A stretch of 64,000 nucleotides of DNA from Streptomyces sp. NBC_00683 (GCF_036226745.1 NZ_CP109013.1:124001-188000), one strand, 5' to 3'; counted from the stretch's first letter, positions 27,530-35,911 are shown. Translations and numbers: made by a program. The notes: generated by a model not told the origin, from the letters alone.

Positions 27530-27545
27530 CCCGCCCCGTACCGCA

Positions 27546-27580
27546 TGGCGGGATCCTTTTGAACCGTGGCGATCCCGCCA
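27546..27580 (+). terminator. Hairpin between GlxA regulator and GAPDH gene
   Basis: TGGCGGGATC (27546-27555), 15-base loop, GATCCCGCCA (27571-27580): a perfect 10-bp stem 17 bases after the regulator's stop. Confidence 0.65.
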
Positions 27581-27636
27581 CTTCCGGGGGCGCCGGCTGC
27601 GGGCGAACCTGGAGTGGAAAGGAAGGGACATCACTC

Positions 27637-28635
27637 ATGACTCGCATAGCCATCAACGGTTTCGGCCGCATCGGACGCAATGCGCTGCGCGCACTGCTGG
27701 AGCGCGACAGCGCCCTCGAGGTCGTCGCCGTGAACGACCTGACGGAGCCCGCCACTCTCGCCCGGCTGCTCGCCTTCGACAGCACGGCCGGCCGGCTCGG
27801 GCGCCCGGTGACCGTCGACGGGGACACCCTCGTCGTCGACGGGCGACGGATCACGGTGCTGGCCGAGCGCGAACCGGCGCAGCTGCCGTGGGCCGAACTC
27901 GGCGTCGACATCGTCCTGGAAGCCACCGGCCGCTTCACGTCGGCCAAGGCCGCCCGGGCCCACCTCGACGCGGGCGCGAAGAAGGTACTCGTCAGCGCGC
28001 CGTCGGACGGCGCCGACGTCACGCTCGCGTTCGGGGTCAACACCGATGCCTACGACCCGGCCCTGCACACGATCGTCTCGAACGCCTCCTGCACCACCAA
28101 CGCGCTCGCGCCGCTGGCCGCGGTCCTCGACGAACTCGCCGGTATCGAGCACGGGTTCATGACGACGGTGCACGCCTACACGCAGGAGCAGAACCTGCAG
28201 GACGGTCCGCACCGCGACGCCCGGCGCGCCCGAGCCGCCGGCGTCAACATCGTGCCGACCACGACCGGCGCCGCCAAGGCGATCGGGCTGGTGCTGCCGA
28301 ACCTCGACGGCAAGCTGACGGGCGACTCGATCCGTGTACCGGTGCCGGTGGGCTCGATCGTCGAGCTGAACACGACCGTCGCCCGCGACGTGGCACGCGA
28401 CGACGTGCTGGCGGCGTACCGCGCCGCGGCGCAGGGGCCGCTCGCGGGCATCCTCGAGTACTCGGACGACCCGCTCGTGTCGTCCGACATCACGGGCAAT
28501 CCCGCCTCGTCGATCTTCGACTCGGCCCTCACCCGCGTCGACGGCCGCCACGTCAAGGTGGTCGCGTGGTACGACAACGAGTGGGGCTTCTCGAACCGCG
28601 TGATCGACACGCTCGAGTTGCTCGCCGGACGCTGA
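27637..28635 (+). CDS. gap: Glyceraldehyde-3-phosphate dehydrogenase, type I
   Basis: A 332-aa enzyme of normal length. It has the NAD motif INGFGRIGR at the N-terminus, the catalytic SNASCTTNALAP with Cys152, the phosphate-site TVHAYTQEQNLQDGPHRD (with its His) and the C-terminal WYDNEWGFSNRV. It converts glyceraldehyde 3-phosphate to 1,3-bisphosphoglycerate. It stands alone, without pgk or tpi, and is flanked by terminators at 27546 and 28643. It is therefore probably an accessory paralogue, expressed separately from the main glycolytic operon. The ribosome site is GGAAGGG before ATG 27637. Confidence 0.95.
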   Translation: MTRIAINGFGRIGRNALRALLERDSALEVVAVNDLTEPATLARLLAFDSTAGRLGRPVTVDGDTLVVDGRRITVLAEREPAQLPWAELGVDIVLEATGRFTSAKAARAHLDAGAKKVLVSAPSDGADVTLAFGVNTDAYDPALHTIVSNASCTTNALAPLAAVLDELAGIEHGFMTTVHAYTQEQNLQDGPHRDARRARAAGVNIVPTTTGAAKAIGLVLPNLDGKLTGDSIRVPVPVGSIVELNTTVARDVARDDVLAAYRAAAQGPLAGILEYSDDPLVSSDITGNPASSIFDSALTRVDGRHVKVVAWYDNEWGFSNRVIDTLELLAGR

Positions 28636-28642
28636 CCCGACG

Positions 28643-28677
28643 CCGGCGCGGTTCCCCGCCTGCGGCAACCGCGCCGG
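28643..28677 (+). terminator. Hairpin after gap
   Basis: CCGGCGCGGTT (28643-28653), 13-base loop, AACCGCGCCGG (28667-28677): a perfect 11-bp stem 7 bases beyond the stop codon. Confidence 0.75.
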
Positions 28678-28785
28678 GCGGGCCGGCGGCTGCTCCACAC
28701 TCCTGGCCGGACCGTCGAGCCGGGTACACGCCGACGGCACACGGGCCGCCGTCGAGACCGAACCGACTCGCTGCATCATGTAGGC

Positions 28786-29097
28786 ATGATCACCATTCAT
28801 CTGACGTACGAGATCGACGCCGACAAGCTTGAGGAGTTCGAGGACTACGGCCGCCGCTGGGTTGGACTCGTCAACCGTTTCGGCGGAACGCACCACGGCT
28901 ACTTCCTGCCGAGTGAGGGCGACAGCGACATCGCCTACGCCCTGTTTTCGTTTCCCAGTTTCGCTGCGTACGAGCAGTACCGCACAGACAGCATGTCTGA
29001 CCCGGAGTGCCAGGAGGCGTTCGAGCTGGCTCGTCGCACGCGCTGCATCAAGCGGTATGAACGCCGCTTCCTCCGGCCACTCGACGGTGTGTCCTAG
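28786..29097 (+). CDS. NIPSNAP-family protein
   Basis: A 103-aa protein starting MITIHLTYEIDADKLEEFED, with RRWVGLVNRFGGTHHGYFLP and YALFSFPSFAAYEQYR. This is the ferredoxin-like NIPSNAP pattern. These small proteins have no established enzymatic role in bacteria. The last codons and the stop lie within a 27-bp tandem repeat (29089-29146), so its C-terminus may have been altered by repeat expansion. Confidence 0.82.
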   Translation: MITIHLTYEIDADKLEEFEDYGRRWVGLVNRFGGTHHGYFLPSEGDSDIAYALFSFPSFAAYEQYRTDSMSDPECQEAFELARRTRCIKRYERRFLRPLDGVS

Positions 29098-29146
29098 GAC
29101 GGGTGGAGGTGCGGGGTGTCCTAGGACGGGTGGAGGTGCGGGGTGT
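29089..29146. repeat. Two tandem 27-bp repeats over the NIPSNAP stop codon
   Basis: Units at 29090-29116 and 29117-29143 are identical (TGTCCTAGGACGGGTGGAGG plus TGCGGGG), with flanking bases also matching. Each contains the palindrome CCTAGG. The NIPSNAP stop TAG (29095-29097) is in the first unit. Confidence 0.85.
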
Positions 29147-29319
29147 GACCGTGATGGGCTGTACGCGCTGACCAGTCGATCCCAGCAGCGAGCAACAGAC
29201 GTTCCAGCCGCCAGTCGGCCGTGGTGAGGCTCACTGGTTGAGGTCGCGTTCCGGCTCCGGCGGCCGGGCATGGAGGACGCCCATCACCCGGGTAGGTGGC
29301 GGGCGCCGGTGCTGCTCGG

Positions 29320-29484
29320 TCAGTGCGCGTGTTGCGGCGCGACGGCCCAGGCGTACGCCTCCGCGAGGGACTTGAGGACACCGGAGGTCTGCTCGGGGCG
29401 ATCGGCGTCGAGTTGGTCGGCGACCTCCTTGATCTTCGTGAGAATCGCTTCCTGTGCGTGCTCTTGGGGGGAGCGGGTGGTCAT
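29320..29484 (-). CDS. Small conserved-looking protein, 54 aa
   Basis: The minus strand from ATG 29484 gives 54 residues starting MTTRSPQEHAQEAILTKIKE, then VADQLDADRPEQTSGVLKSL and AEAYAWAV. The composition is a clean amphipathic helical protein with good Streptomyces codon bias. AAAGG lies upstream of the start. It fits a short helix-turn-helix hairpin, not a domain I can name. The strand faces the NIPSNAP gene. Confidence 0.7.
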   Translation of the reverse strand: MTTRSPQEHAQEAILTKIKEVADQLDADRPEQTSGVLKSLAEAYAWAVAPQHAH

Positions 29485-29709
29485 CGTGGCGCCTTTCGGA
29501 GTGGGGCGGCTGAGCGGTTCGGGGCGGTCGGTTCGTTGCGCAGGCGCCCACTCGCCTCCGCTTAGGCTGGCTGCACCGGGACCTGCACGTTTTCACCTGT
29601 CGAGCCGACCTCGGACATCCACCCCGATGAGCGCTCTCCTCGCGGACGGACGAGGGGTGCCACGGCCCGTGGCACCCCTCACGCGCGTACAGCGGCCGGC
29701 GGGCCGGGC

Positions 29710-30207
29710 TCACTTGTCGATGCGCGTCACATTGTTGCTGTTGACGTTGATGTCGTTGTTGACGTCCCCGACCTGGAAGCCGATCAGCCCGCACAGCAGG
29801 CACCCCGGGTTGTTGGCCGGAGGAGTCGGGACTCGGGACACGGTGACGGTGGTGGTGTTGCTCGAAGCGCCGCACGTGTCGTCGCCGTTGTAGGCGGCGG
29901 TGATGTTGTGTGGTCCCCCGGTCGTGAAACCGGTGGTCAGTGAGGAGTGTCCGTCGGCGGAGACGGGTGCGGTCGCGAGGAGGTTCGAACCGTCGAAGAA
30001 CGTCACGCCGAGCCCGCCGCTCGGGTCCGAACTACAGGTCACCGTCGCGTCGAGAATCACCAGCTGCCCGGTCGTCGCGGAGGAGGGTGTGGCCTGGACC
30101 GTCGTCGACGACGGATCGAGTGCTGCCGCCGATGGAGCGAGGGACAGCACTGTGGCCGCCGCTACGGCGATCACGAGTCCGACTTTGCGTGCGAGACACG
30201 CTTTCAC
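29710..30207 (-). CDS. Secreted Ig-like-domain protein
   Basis: A 165-aa precursor. The signal peptide is KVGLVIAVAAATVLSLAPSA, cut near AAA. One bacterial Ig-like (Big) domain follows (~30-125: TTVQATPSSATTGQLVILDA, GGPHNITAAYNGDD). The tail is unusual: a Cys-bearing GCLLCGLIGF followed by an Asn/Asp-rich end (VNNDINVNSNNVTRIDK). The tail is charged and not an LPXTG sorting signal. It is the last of three beta-sandwich repeat genes on this strand. Confidence 0.75.
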   Translation of the reverse strand: MKACLARKVGLVIAVAAATVLSLAPSAAALDPSSTTVQATPSSATTGQLVILDATVTCSSDPSGGLGVTFFDGSNLLATAPVSADGHSSLTTGFTTGGPHNITAAYNGDDTCGASSNTTTVTVSRVPTPPANNPGCLLCGLIGFQVGDVNNDINVNSNNVTRIDK

Positions 30208-30408
30208 TTCGGGTCCTCCTCGGTCTGATCGTCAGGCGGGGGTTCGCCCGACCGTCCGGAGCGTGACCTTAGGCCGGATTTGATGGCATGTGCCACAGGT
30301 GCGGGTCCCGGCGGAGCCACCTGAGTCACCGGCTCGCTCGAATGGGCTGCAGCGGGCCGGTGGCGGAGGGCAGACGCGGGCCGGTGGGCGCCGATGCCGT
30401 GGCACCGG

Positions 30409-31413
30409 CTAGATCGCGGGAGGTGCGACGCGCTGGTAGGCGAGCGAGTTGCTGGTGCCGCCCGAGGTCGTGACGCTCACCGGCACCGAACCCGCCGGAC
30501 CCGCCGGGGCGATCGCGATCGCGGTCGTGTCGGACACCACGGTGAAGGCCGCCGGTGCGGTGCCGAAGTGGACCGCGAGTGTCGTGGTCAGTCCGGTGCC
30601 GGTCAGGGTCACGGAGGCGCCCGCGCCCGTCGGCCCCTGCGCGGGCGAGAGCGCGGTGAGCGCCGGCGCCGTCAGATAGGTGTAGGTGACGGAATTGCTG
30701 GTGCCGCCTGGGCCGGTGACGGTGCACGCGACGGAGCCGGTGCCGGGCGGGGTGACGGCGGTGATCTGGGTGGCGGAGTTGACGGTGTAGGAGGTCGCGG
30801 GGGTGCTGCCGAAGGTGACCGCGGTGGTCCCGGTCAGGCCCGCGCCGGCGAGGACCACGCTGGTCCCGCCGGTCGCCGGGCCCTGGGCGGGCGAGACGGA
30901 CAGCAGCGAGGGCGCGTTGAGGTAGTAGAAGAACACCGGCCCCGAGGTGCCACTGACGGTGGTCGCGGTGACCGCCACCGCGCCGGTGCCCGCCGGCGCG
31001 ACGGCGGTGATCTGGGTGGCGGAGTTGACGGTGTAGGAGGTCGCGGGGGTGCTCCCGAAGGTGACCGCGGTGGTCCCGGTCAGGCCCGTACCGGTGAGGA
31101 CCACGCTGGTCCCGCCGGCCGCCGGCCCCTGGTTCGGCGCGATCGCGCTGAGGGTCGGCGTGGGTGCGTAGGAGTAGGTGATCGCGTTGCTGAGGCCGCC
31201 GGGGGTGCGCACGGTGACGTTGACCGTGCCGGTTCCGGGCGGGACGGTCGCCGTGATCGTCGAGGGGGTGTTGACCGTGTACGACAGGGCGGCCGCGGAT
31301 CCGAACGTGACGGCGATGGCGCCGGTGAACTGGCTTCCGTTCAGGGTCACGGGATTGGTGCCCGCCGCCGGACCCGTGTTGGGTACGACCGAGGTGAGGA
31401 CGGGAGGGGCCAC
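30409..31413 (-). CDS. IPT/TIG repeat protein without signal peptide
   Basis: A 334-aa protein made almost only of four IPT/TIG (Ig-like) repeats of ~80 residues, each with the pattern P-x-x-GP-x-x-G-G-T-x-V-x-(L/I)-x-G-x-x-(L/F) followed by V-x-FG. Start: GTG 31413 behind GGAG. From this start the protein begins at the first repeat and has no export signal, which is odd for a fold usually found outside the cell. Repeats 2 and 3 are nearly identical in DNA (30755-31126). It lies between the other IPT/TIG gene and the Ig-like gene. Confidence 0.7.
   Translation of the reverse strand: MAPPVLTSVVPNTGPAAGTNPVTLNGSQFTGAIAVTFGSAAALSYTVNTPSTITATVPPGTGTVNVTVRTPGGLSNAITYSYAPTPTLSAIAPNQGPAAGGTSVVLTGTGLTGTTAVTFGSTPATSYTVNSATQITAVAPAGTGAVAVTATTVSGTSGPVFFYYLNAPSLLSVSPAQGPATGGTSVVLAGAGLTGTTAVTFGSTPATSYTVNSATQITAVTPPGTGSVACTVTGPGGTSNSVTYTYLTAPALTALSPAQGPTGAGASVTLTGTGLTTTLAVHFGTAPAAFTVVSDTTAIAIAPAGPAGSVPVSVTTSGGTSNSLAYQRVAPPAI
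30755..31126 (-). repeat. Two near-identical ~126-bp direct repeats inside the IPT/TIG gene
   Basis: Copy A begins at 30755 and copy B at 31001, spaced 246 bases. Both start ACGGCGGTGATCTGGGTGGC and continue together with only a few differences to about 30880 and 31126. They encode the second halves of repeat modules 2 and 3. Such identity within one gene points to recent duplication or gene conversion and makes the gene prone to change in repeat number. Confidence 0.8.
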
Positions 31414-31568
31414 GGTGACTCCAAGGGGTGTGGTCGGCCTGGCTGGGCCGCGAGCTGGGGCACGGAAGCGGTGCGGGCGGGCGTACGGGCCCGCACCGCC
31501 TCCGCTGGGCACGGGCCGGTGTGCCGGAGCGGACCGGAACCGTGCGCGGCCGTGTGTCCGGGACGCCG

Positions 31569-32312
31569 TCAGATACCGGGCCCGGACACGTAGGTGAAGC
31601 CGTTGCTGAGAGTGGCGCTACCGCCCTCTGTGGTCACGACGACGTCGACGGAACCTGCGGTGCCAGGTGGTGCGATGGCCACCAGCGTGGAACCGTTCAG
31701 TACTCCGAAGGACGCGGTGATGCCGCCGAAGGTGACGCCCGTGGTGGACGCAAGGCCGGTGCCGTTGACGGTCACCGAGGTGCCGCCGGACGTCGACCCC
31801 GAGGAGGGTGTGAGCGAGACCAGTGTCGGCGCGTCGATGTAGGCGTAGGTGAGCGGAGCGGTCGTGCCTCCGGTGGTGGTGACAGTGACGTCGACGGAGC
31901 CGCTGGAGCTTCCGCCCGGAACGACCACCGACAGTTGGCTGTCCGAGACGACGGTCGGGGTCGCGCTGTTGGAGCCGAAGGACACAGTGGTGGCCGTGGA
32001 GAGGCCGTAGCCGTTGATGGTGACCGTGTTGGTGCCCGCGGTCGGGCCGGCGTCCGGGCTGAGGGACACCGCGATGGGCGGGCTGATGTAGAAGAAGGAG
32101 AGCGAGTTGCTCGTGCCTCCCGCGGTCGTCACGTTGACATCGACGACGCCGCAGCCCGCGGGGTTGATGACGGTGATCGAGGTGGGGGTGTTCGAGGTGA
32201 TCGTGGCCGTCCGGGACCCGAAGCGGACGGCGGTGGCACCGGCCAGGTTCACGCCGGTGATGGTGATGGTTGTTCCCCCGCTGGTGGAGCCTTGGTTGGG
32301 GCTGATGGGCAT
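31569..32312 (-). CDS. IPT/TIG repeat protein without signal peptide
   Basis: A 247-aa protein beginning MPISPNQGSTSGGTTITITG, so the first IPT/TIG module starts at residue 1. Three modules of ~82 residues follow, each with Ser/Thr/Gly-rich strands and V-x-FG. The ribosome site GAGGAGG precedes ATG 32312, so the start is well supported and there is no signal peptide. It is the upstream partner of the 30409-31413 gene. The two plus the secreted Ig-like gene form a same-strand trio. Confidence 0.72.
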   Translation of the reverse strand: MPISPNQGSTSGGTTITITGVNLAGATAVRFGSRTATITSNTPTSITVINPAGCGVVDVNVTTAGGTSNSLSFFYISPPIAVSLSPDAGPTAGTNTVTINGYGLSTATTVSFGSNSATPTVVSDSQLSVVVPGGSSSGSVDVTVTTTGGTTAPLTYAYIDAPTLVSLTPSSGSTSGGTSVTVNGTGLASTTGVTFGGITASFGVLNGSTLVAIAPPGTAGSVDVVVTTEGGSATLSNGFTYVSGPGI

Positions 32313-32715
32313 GAGGGGTTCCTCCTCACTCGGAAGTCTTCTCCGAGCAGCGACTGGGTGTTCCGATCCACGGACGTCCCGAACCGGCCCAGGCCGACAC
32401 GTCCGGCCGCTGGCAGATGGGGATGTGCGGAGGCCCGTCCGGACGGGATGAGTTCAGTCCCGGGAGGGAGGCTTGCCCGCAGGGACTCGATGGATCATCG
32501 CCCGTTGGTGCAGACACCTCAATTGACCCATCGGAGTGATTCCCTTACCAAGTGAATTGACGCGTTATCAACCGTTTGGCGGAGCGCTCTGGGCGTGCGA
32601 CGGCGCGTTGTGGTGGTACGCGGTCATCTGTCCGGCCACCACGAACCCGAGAGGCCCCGGGCGAACGTTTCGCGGCGATCTGGGTCCGGACGTACGCCCC
32701 AGTTGCCGGGCAGCA
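32313..32715. other. Intergenic stretch upstream of the IPT/TIG gene
   Basis: 403 bases between the arsenic-island MFS stop and the IPT/TIG start (both on the minus strand). It contains a relatively AT-rich segment near 32520-32580 that could hold the IPT/TIG promoter (minus-strand TTGATA). No gene or hairpin is supported. Confidence 0.35.
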
Positions 32716-33954
32716 TCATTCCAACTGTGCCGAACTCCTCCGCGCACGCAGGGATGTGCTGCCGAGTGCGGTCATGGCTGCCAGGAGTGAGAGGGCGGCG
32801 AGGAGGAGGAAGAGAGTGGGGTAACCGCCGAGCGGCGCGGCCAAGGCTGCGCCGGCGAAGGGTGCCAGGGCGGCGGCGCTGGTGGTGGGTGCGCCGAGCA
32901 GTCCTGAGAGCCGGCCGTAGTGGGTGGTTCCCCAGCGGTCGGTGATGGCGGTGGCCTGGAGCAGGGTGAGGTTGCCGCGGACTGTGCCGGCCGCGATCGA
33001 CAGCGCGATGAGCAGTGCGTACGGGCCTGGGACCAGCGCGACGGTTGCGGTGCTGATGCCGCCGAGGGCGATGAGGAGCGTGGTCCTGGGCATTGCTCCG
33101 ACGCGTCGGGCGAGGGTGGCGTAGAGGGTGCGTCCCAGCGTTTGGCCGGCGCCGCCGAGTCCAAGGGCCCAGGCGGCTTGGGTGGTGGTGTAGCCGCGGT
33201 CGAGGAGGAGCGGGACGAGGGCGACGACTACGGCGTACATGGCGAAGCTGGAAAGTGTGAGGGCGGCGGCCAGCATCCAGAAGGGGCGGCTGCGCGCGAT
33301 TGCGTCGGCGTGGTGGCCTGTGCGGGCGGGTGGCGGTGGCGCCTTGGGCCAGGGGGCCTTGAGCGCGAAGGCGTGGGCGGGGATGGTAATCAGGGCGAGT
33401 ATGCCGGCGAGGACGGCATAGGTGGCGCGCCATGTCAGGTGGTCGGCGAGGGCGGCGGTCAGGGGTGCGAAGACGGTGGAGGCCAGTCCCCCGGCGAGGG
33501 TGACGATGGTGAGTGCGCGCACGTGTTCAGGGGCCCACCAGCGTGTCAGGGCGGCGAAGGCGGGTTGGTAGAACGTGGCGGCCATCGCGATGCCGGCGAG
33601 CAGCCAACCGGCGGTGAACGCGGCCATGTTCGGTGCGGCGGCGATGACGAGGAGGCTGAGCACGCCGAGTACGGAGCCTGCGGTCATCACTGTGCGTGGG
33701 CCGCGGTGGTCGAGGATGCGGCCGACACGGATTCCGGCGAACGCGGAGACGAGCAGAGCGGCGGAGAATGCGGCGGTCGTCGCGCCGGCAGGCCAGCCCG
33801 TGGCGGCGGTGATCTCCGGGTTCAGCACGGGGAAGGCGTAGTAGATGACCCCCCAGCTGGTGATCTGCGTGGCGCACAGGGCGGGGAGGACTGCGCGAGG
33901 CCGCGACCGGTCCCCTGTTCCGGTCGCGGCCTGGTCCGTGTGAAGGTTGGTCAT
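32716..33954 (-). CDS. MFS transporter of the arsenic island
   Basis: A 412-aa membrane protein with about twelve helices (start MTNLHTDQAATG, ATG 33954; VGRILDHRGPRTVMTAGSVL as the TM2-3 loop). It is the last gene of the minus-strand operon, 7 bases after the CadI/ArsI-like gene. Arsenic and antimony operons often include an MFS exporter (ArsK- or ArsJ-type roles are known). Specificity here is inferred only from context; export of trivalent or organic arsenicals is plausible. Confidence 0.8.
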   Translation of the reverse strand: MTNLHTDQAATGTGDRSRPRAVLPALCATQITSWGVIYYAFPVLNPEITAATGWPAGATTAAFSAALLVSAFAGIRVGRILDHRGPRTVMTAGSVLGVLSLLVIAAAPNMAAFTAGWLLAGIAMAATFYQPAFAALTRWWAPEHVRALTIVTLAGGLASTVFAPLTAALADHLTWRATYAVLAGILALITIPAHAFALKAPWPKAPPPPARTGHHADAIARSRPFWMLAAALTLSSFAMYAVVVALVPLLLDRGYTTTQAAWALGLGGAGQTLGRTLYATLARRVGAMPRTTLLIALGGISTATVALVPGPYALLIALSIAAGTVRGNLTLLQATAITDRWGTTHYGRLSGLLGAPTTSAAALAPFAGAALAAPLGGYPTLFLLLAALSLLAAMTALGSTSLRARRSSAQLE

Positions 33955-33961
33955 TGCAGTG

Positions 33962-34420
33962 TCAGCAACAGCTGCTGACGGGGGCGCGCGTGTCGGTGTC
34001 GGTGCCGGCCGGGCTGGAGCAGCAGGGGCTGCTCTGCTGCTTGGTCAGTGTGTCGGCATCGGCCTTCACGACGTACACCTCCCACGGCTCGTGGCCGGGC
34101 CCGTGGACCCAGACCTTGTCCTGGAGGGCGTAGCAGCAGTTGGTGTCGTTCTCTTCTGTCGTTGCCAGGCCTTCCTCGTTCAGCCGGGCCGTGGCCGCTC
34201 GGACGGCTTCGGTGCTGTCGACTTCCACGCCGAGGTGGTCCAGGAGGGTGTCTTCGCCCGCGGAGCCTTCGATCAGGACGAGCTTGAGCGGGGGCTCGGC
34301 AACGGCGAAGTTGGCATAGCCGTCACGCAGCTTGGCAGGCTCGGTGCCGAGCAGCTTTGTGTAGAAGGCGACGGATGCAGTCAGGTCGGGGACGCGCAGA
34401 GCGAGTTGTATGCGGGACAT
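33962..34420 (-). CDS. ArsI/CadI-family VOC metalloprotein
   Basis: A 152-aa vicinal-oxygen-chelate protein starting MSRIQLALRVPDLTASVAFY. It has the CadI/ArsI pattern including NTNCCYAL-like DTNCCYALQDKVWVHGPGHE, where the Cys pair binds trivalent arsenic or cadmium, and the metal-ligand Glu in WEVYVVKAD. A Cys-rich tail (QSSPCCSSP, SSCC) adds four more thiols. ArsI cleaves the C-As bond of organoarsenicals; CadI members bind cadmium. It lies in an operon between the flavoprotein and the MFS gene, under the ArsR-type operators. Confidence 0.85.
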   Translation of the reverse strand: MSRIQLALRVPDLTASVAFYTKLLGTEPAKLRDGYANFAVAEPPLKLVLIEGSAGEDTLLDHLGVEVDSTEAVRAATARLNEEGLATTEENDTNCCYALQDKVWVHGPGHEPWEVYVVKADADTLTKQQSSPCCSSPAGTDTDTRAPVSSCC

Positions 34421-34451
34421 GACGGTTCTCCTGCCGGGTGGTGGGTGAGCG

Positions 34452-35819
34452 TCAGCAGCCGCCGGAGATGGCTGGGGCGCCGACGCCGATCTGGAGGGTT
34501 GCGGGTGTCGCGCAGCATCCGCCGTCCGCCTGTGTGGGCTCCGGTTCGTCGAACAGTCCGGCTCCGCCGCAGACTCCGGTTTCGGGGAGGGTGAGTTCGA
34601 GGCGGTCGGCGGACTCGATGTCGCCGACGATCGCGGCGGCGACCGAACGGACCTGCTCGTAGCCGGTCATCGCCAGGAACGTCGGGGCGCGGCCGTAGGA
34701 CTTCATGCCGACCAGGTACACGCCCTGCTCCGGGTGGGAGAGTTCGCGGTGGCCGTGCGGATAGACGGTCCCGCAGGAGTGCTGGTTGGGGTCGATCAGC
34801 GGCGCCAGGTCGACGGGCGCCTGGAGGCGCTCGTCGAGGCCCAGGCGCAGTTCGCCGAGGAAGGACAGGTCCGGGCGGAAGCCGGTCAGCACGATCACCT
34901 CGTCGACCGCGTCCAGGCGGCGTCCGTCCTCGCCGACCAGGATCAGCCGGCCGCCCGCGTCGTGCTCGATCGCCTCGGTCCGGAAGCCCGTGACCGCGTC
35001 CGCGTGGCCCTCGTCGACGGCGGCCTTCGCTGCCAGGCCCAGGGCACCGCGCGCCGGGAGCTGGTCGGCTTCTCCGCCGCCGAAGGTGGAGCCGGAGATG
35101 CCCCGGCGCAGGATCCACACCCCCTTCGTGCCCGCGCCGTCATCGGACCTGGCGAGGTCGGCAAGGGAGGCGAGGGCGGTGAACGCGGAGGCGCCGGACC
35201 CGATCACGGCGGTGCGCTTGCCGGCGTACCTGGCACGGACGGCCGGCGCCTTCAGGTCCGGGACGCGGTAGGTGATCCGGTCCGCCGCCTCCTTCTCGCC
35301 GAGGGCGGCAAGGCCGCTGCCTCCGGCCGGGCCGGGCGTGGCCCAGGTGCCGGAGGCGTCGATGACGGCGTGGGCGAAGAGGCGCTCCTCCTTGCCGTCG
35401 CCGTGGGCGATGTGCACGATGAACGGCTGCTGCTCGCGATCGGCGTCCACGAGGCGGTCCCGGCCGGCGCGTGAGACGCCGGTGACCGTTGCGTCGAGAC
35501 GGATGCGGTCGCCGAGGACGTCGGCGAGCGGCTGCAGGTAGAGGTCGGCCCAGTCGCCGCCCGAGGGGTAGGCGGCCGGGTCGGGGCGCGTCCAGCCGGT
35601 GGGGGCGAGAAGCTTCTCGGCAGCCGGGTCGACGACCTCGCCCCAGGTGGAGAACAGGCGCACGTGCGCCCACTCGCGCACCGCGGTGCCAGCAGAGGGC
35701 CCGGCTTCCAGGACCAGGGGCTCGATGCCCTGGTCTACCAGGTGGGCGGCGGCGGCCAGACCGGCGGGTCCGGCCCCGATCACGACGACGGGCAGCTCGG
35801 TGGTGGCGGGCGCGTTCAC
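34452..35819 (-). CDS. FAD/NAD(P)-binding oxidoreductase of the arsenic island (ArsO-related)
   Basis: A 455-aa flavoprotein with VVVIGAGPAGLAAAAHLVDQ at ~11-30 and a second Rossmann motif VIGSGASAFTAL near 200. Such flavin oxidoreductases are frequent in actinobacterial ars clusters. The C-terminus carries several Cys (GVCGGAGLF, GGCCATPATL, final GGC), unusual for the fold and suitable for binding As(III). Start: GTG 35819 behind AAGGAG. It is the first gene of an operon with the ArsI/CadI-like and MFS genes, under the operator at 35838. Confidence 0.82.
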   Translation of the reverse strand: MNAPATTELPVVVIGAGPAGLAAAAHLVDQGIEPLVLEAGPSAGTAVREWAHVRLFSTWGEVVDPAAEKLLAPTGWTRPDPAAYPSGGDWADLYLQPLADVLGDRIRLDATVTGVSRAGRDRLVDADREQQPFIVHIAHGDGKEERLFAHAVIDASGTWATPGPAGGSGLAALGEKEAADRITYRVPDLKAPAVRARYAGKRTAVIGSGASAFTALASLADLARSDDGAGTKGVWILRRGISGSTFGGGEADQLPARGALGLAAKAAVDEGHADAVTGFRTEAIEHDAGGRLILVGEDGRRLDAVDEVIVLTGFRPDLSFLGELRLGLDERLQAPVDLAPLIDPNQHSCGTVYPHGHRELSHPEQGVYLVGMKSYGRAPTFLAMTGYEQVRSVAAAIVGDIESADRLELTLPETGVCGGAGLFDEPEPTQADGGCCATPATLQIGVGAPAISGGC

Positions 35820-35837
35820 GGCGACTCCTTGCTTGTT

Positions 35838-35855
35838 TCGACATCTGTCGATGTC
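35838..35855. promoter_or_regulatory. ArsR-type operator O1
   Basis: TCGACATCTGTCGATGTC, 18 bases upstream of the flavoprotein GTG on the minus strand. It contains the TCGACAT half shared with O2 and O3. Control by the ArsR protein at 36216 is inferred. Confidence 0.55.
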
Positions 35856-35891
35856 TTGCGTGACCCAGCATGGCACCTGTATCGACGAGCG

Positions 35892-35911
35892 TCAACATAG
35901 ACATTCATCGA
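35892..35911. promoter_or_regulatory. ArsR-type operator O2
   Basis: TCAACATAGACATTCATCGA, sharing 16 of 20 bases with O3 (36203). It lies just upstream of the flavoprotein relic at 35927, which was therefore once an ArsR-controlled gene. Confidence 0.6.

Noticed and set aside
30409..32312. IPT/TIG genes as part of a prophage tail module
   Set aside because: No capsid, terminase, tail-tube or lysis genes lie nearby.
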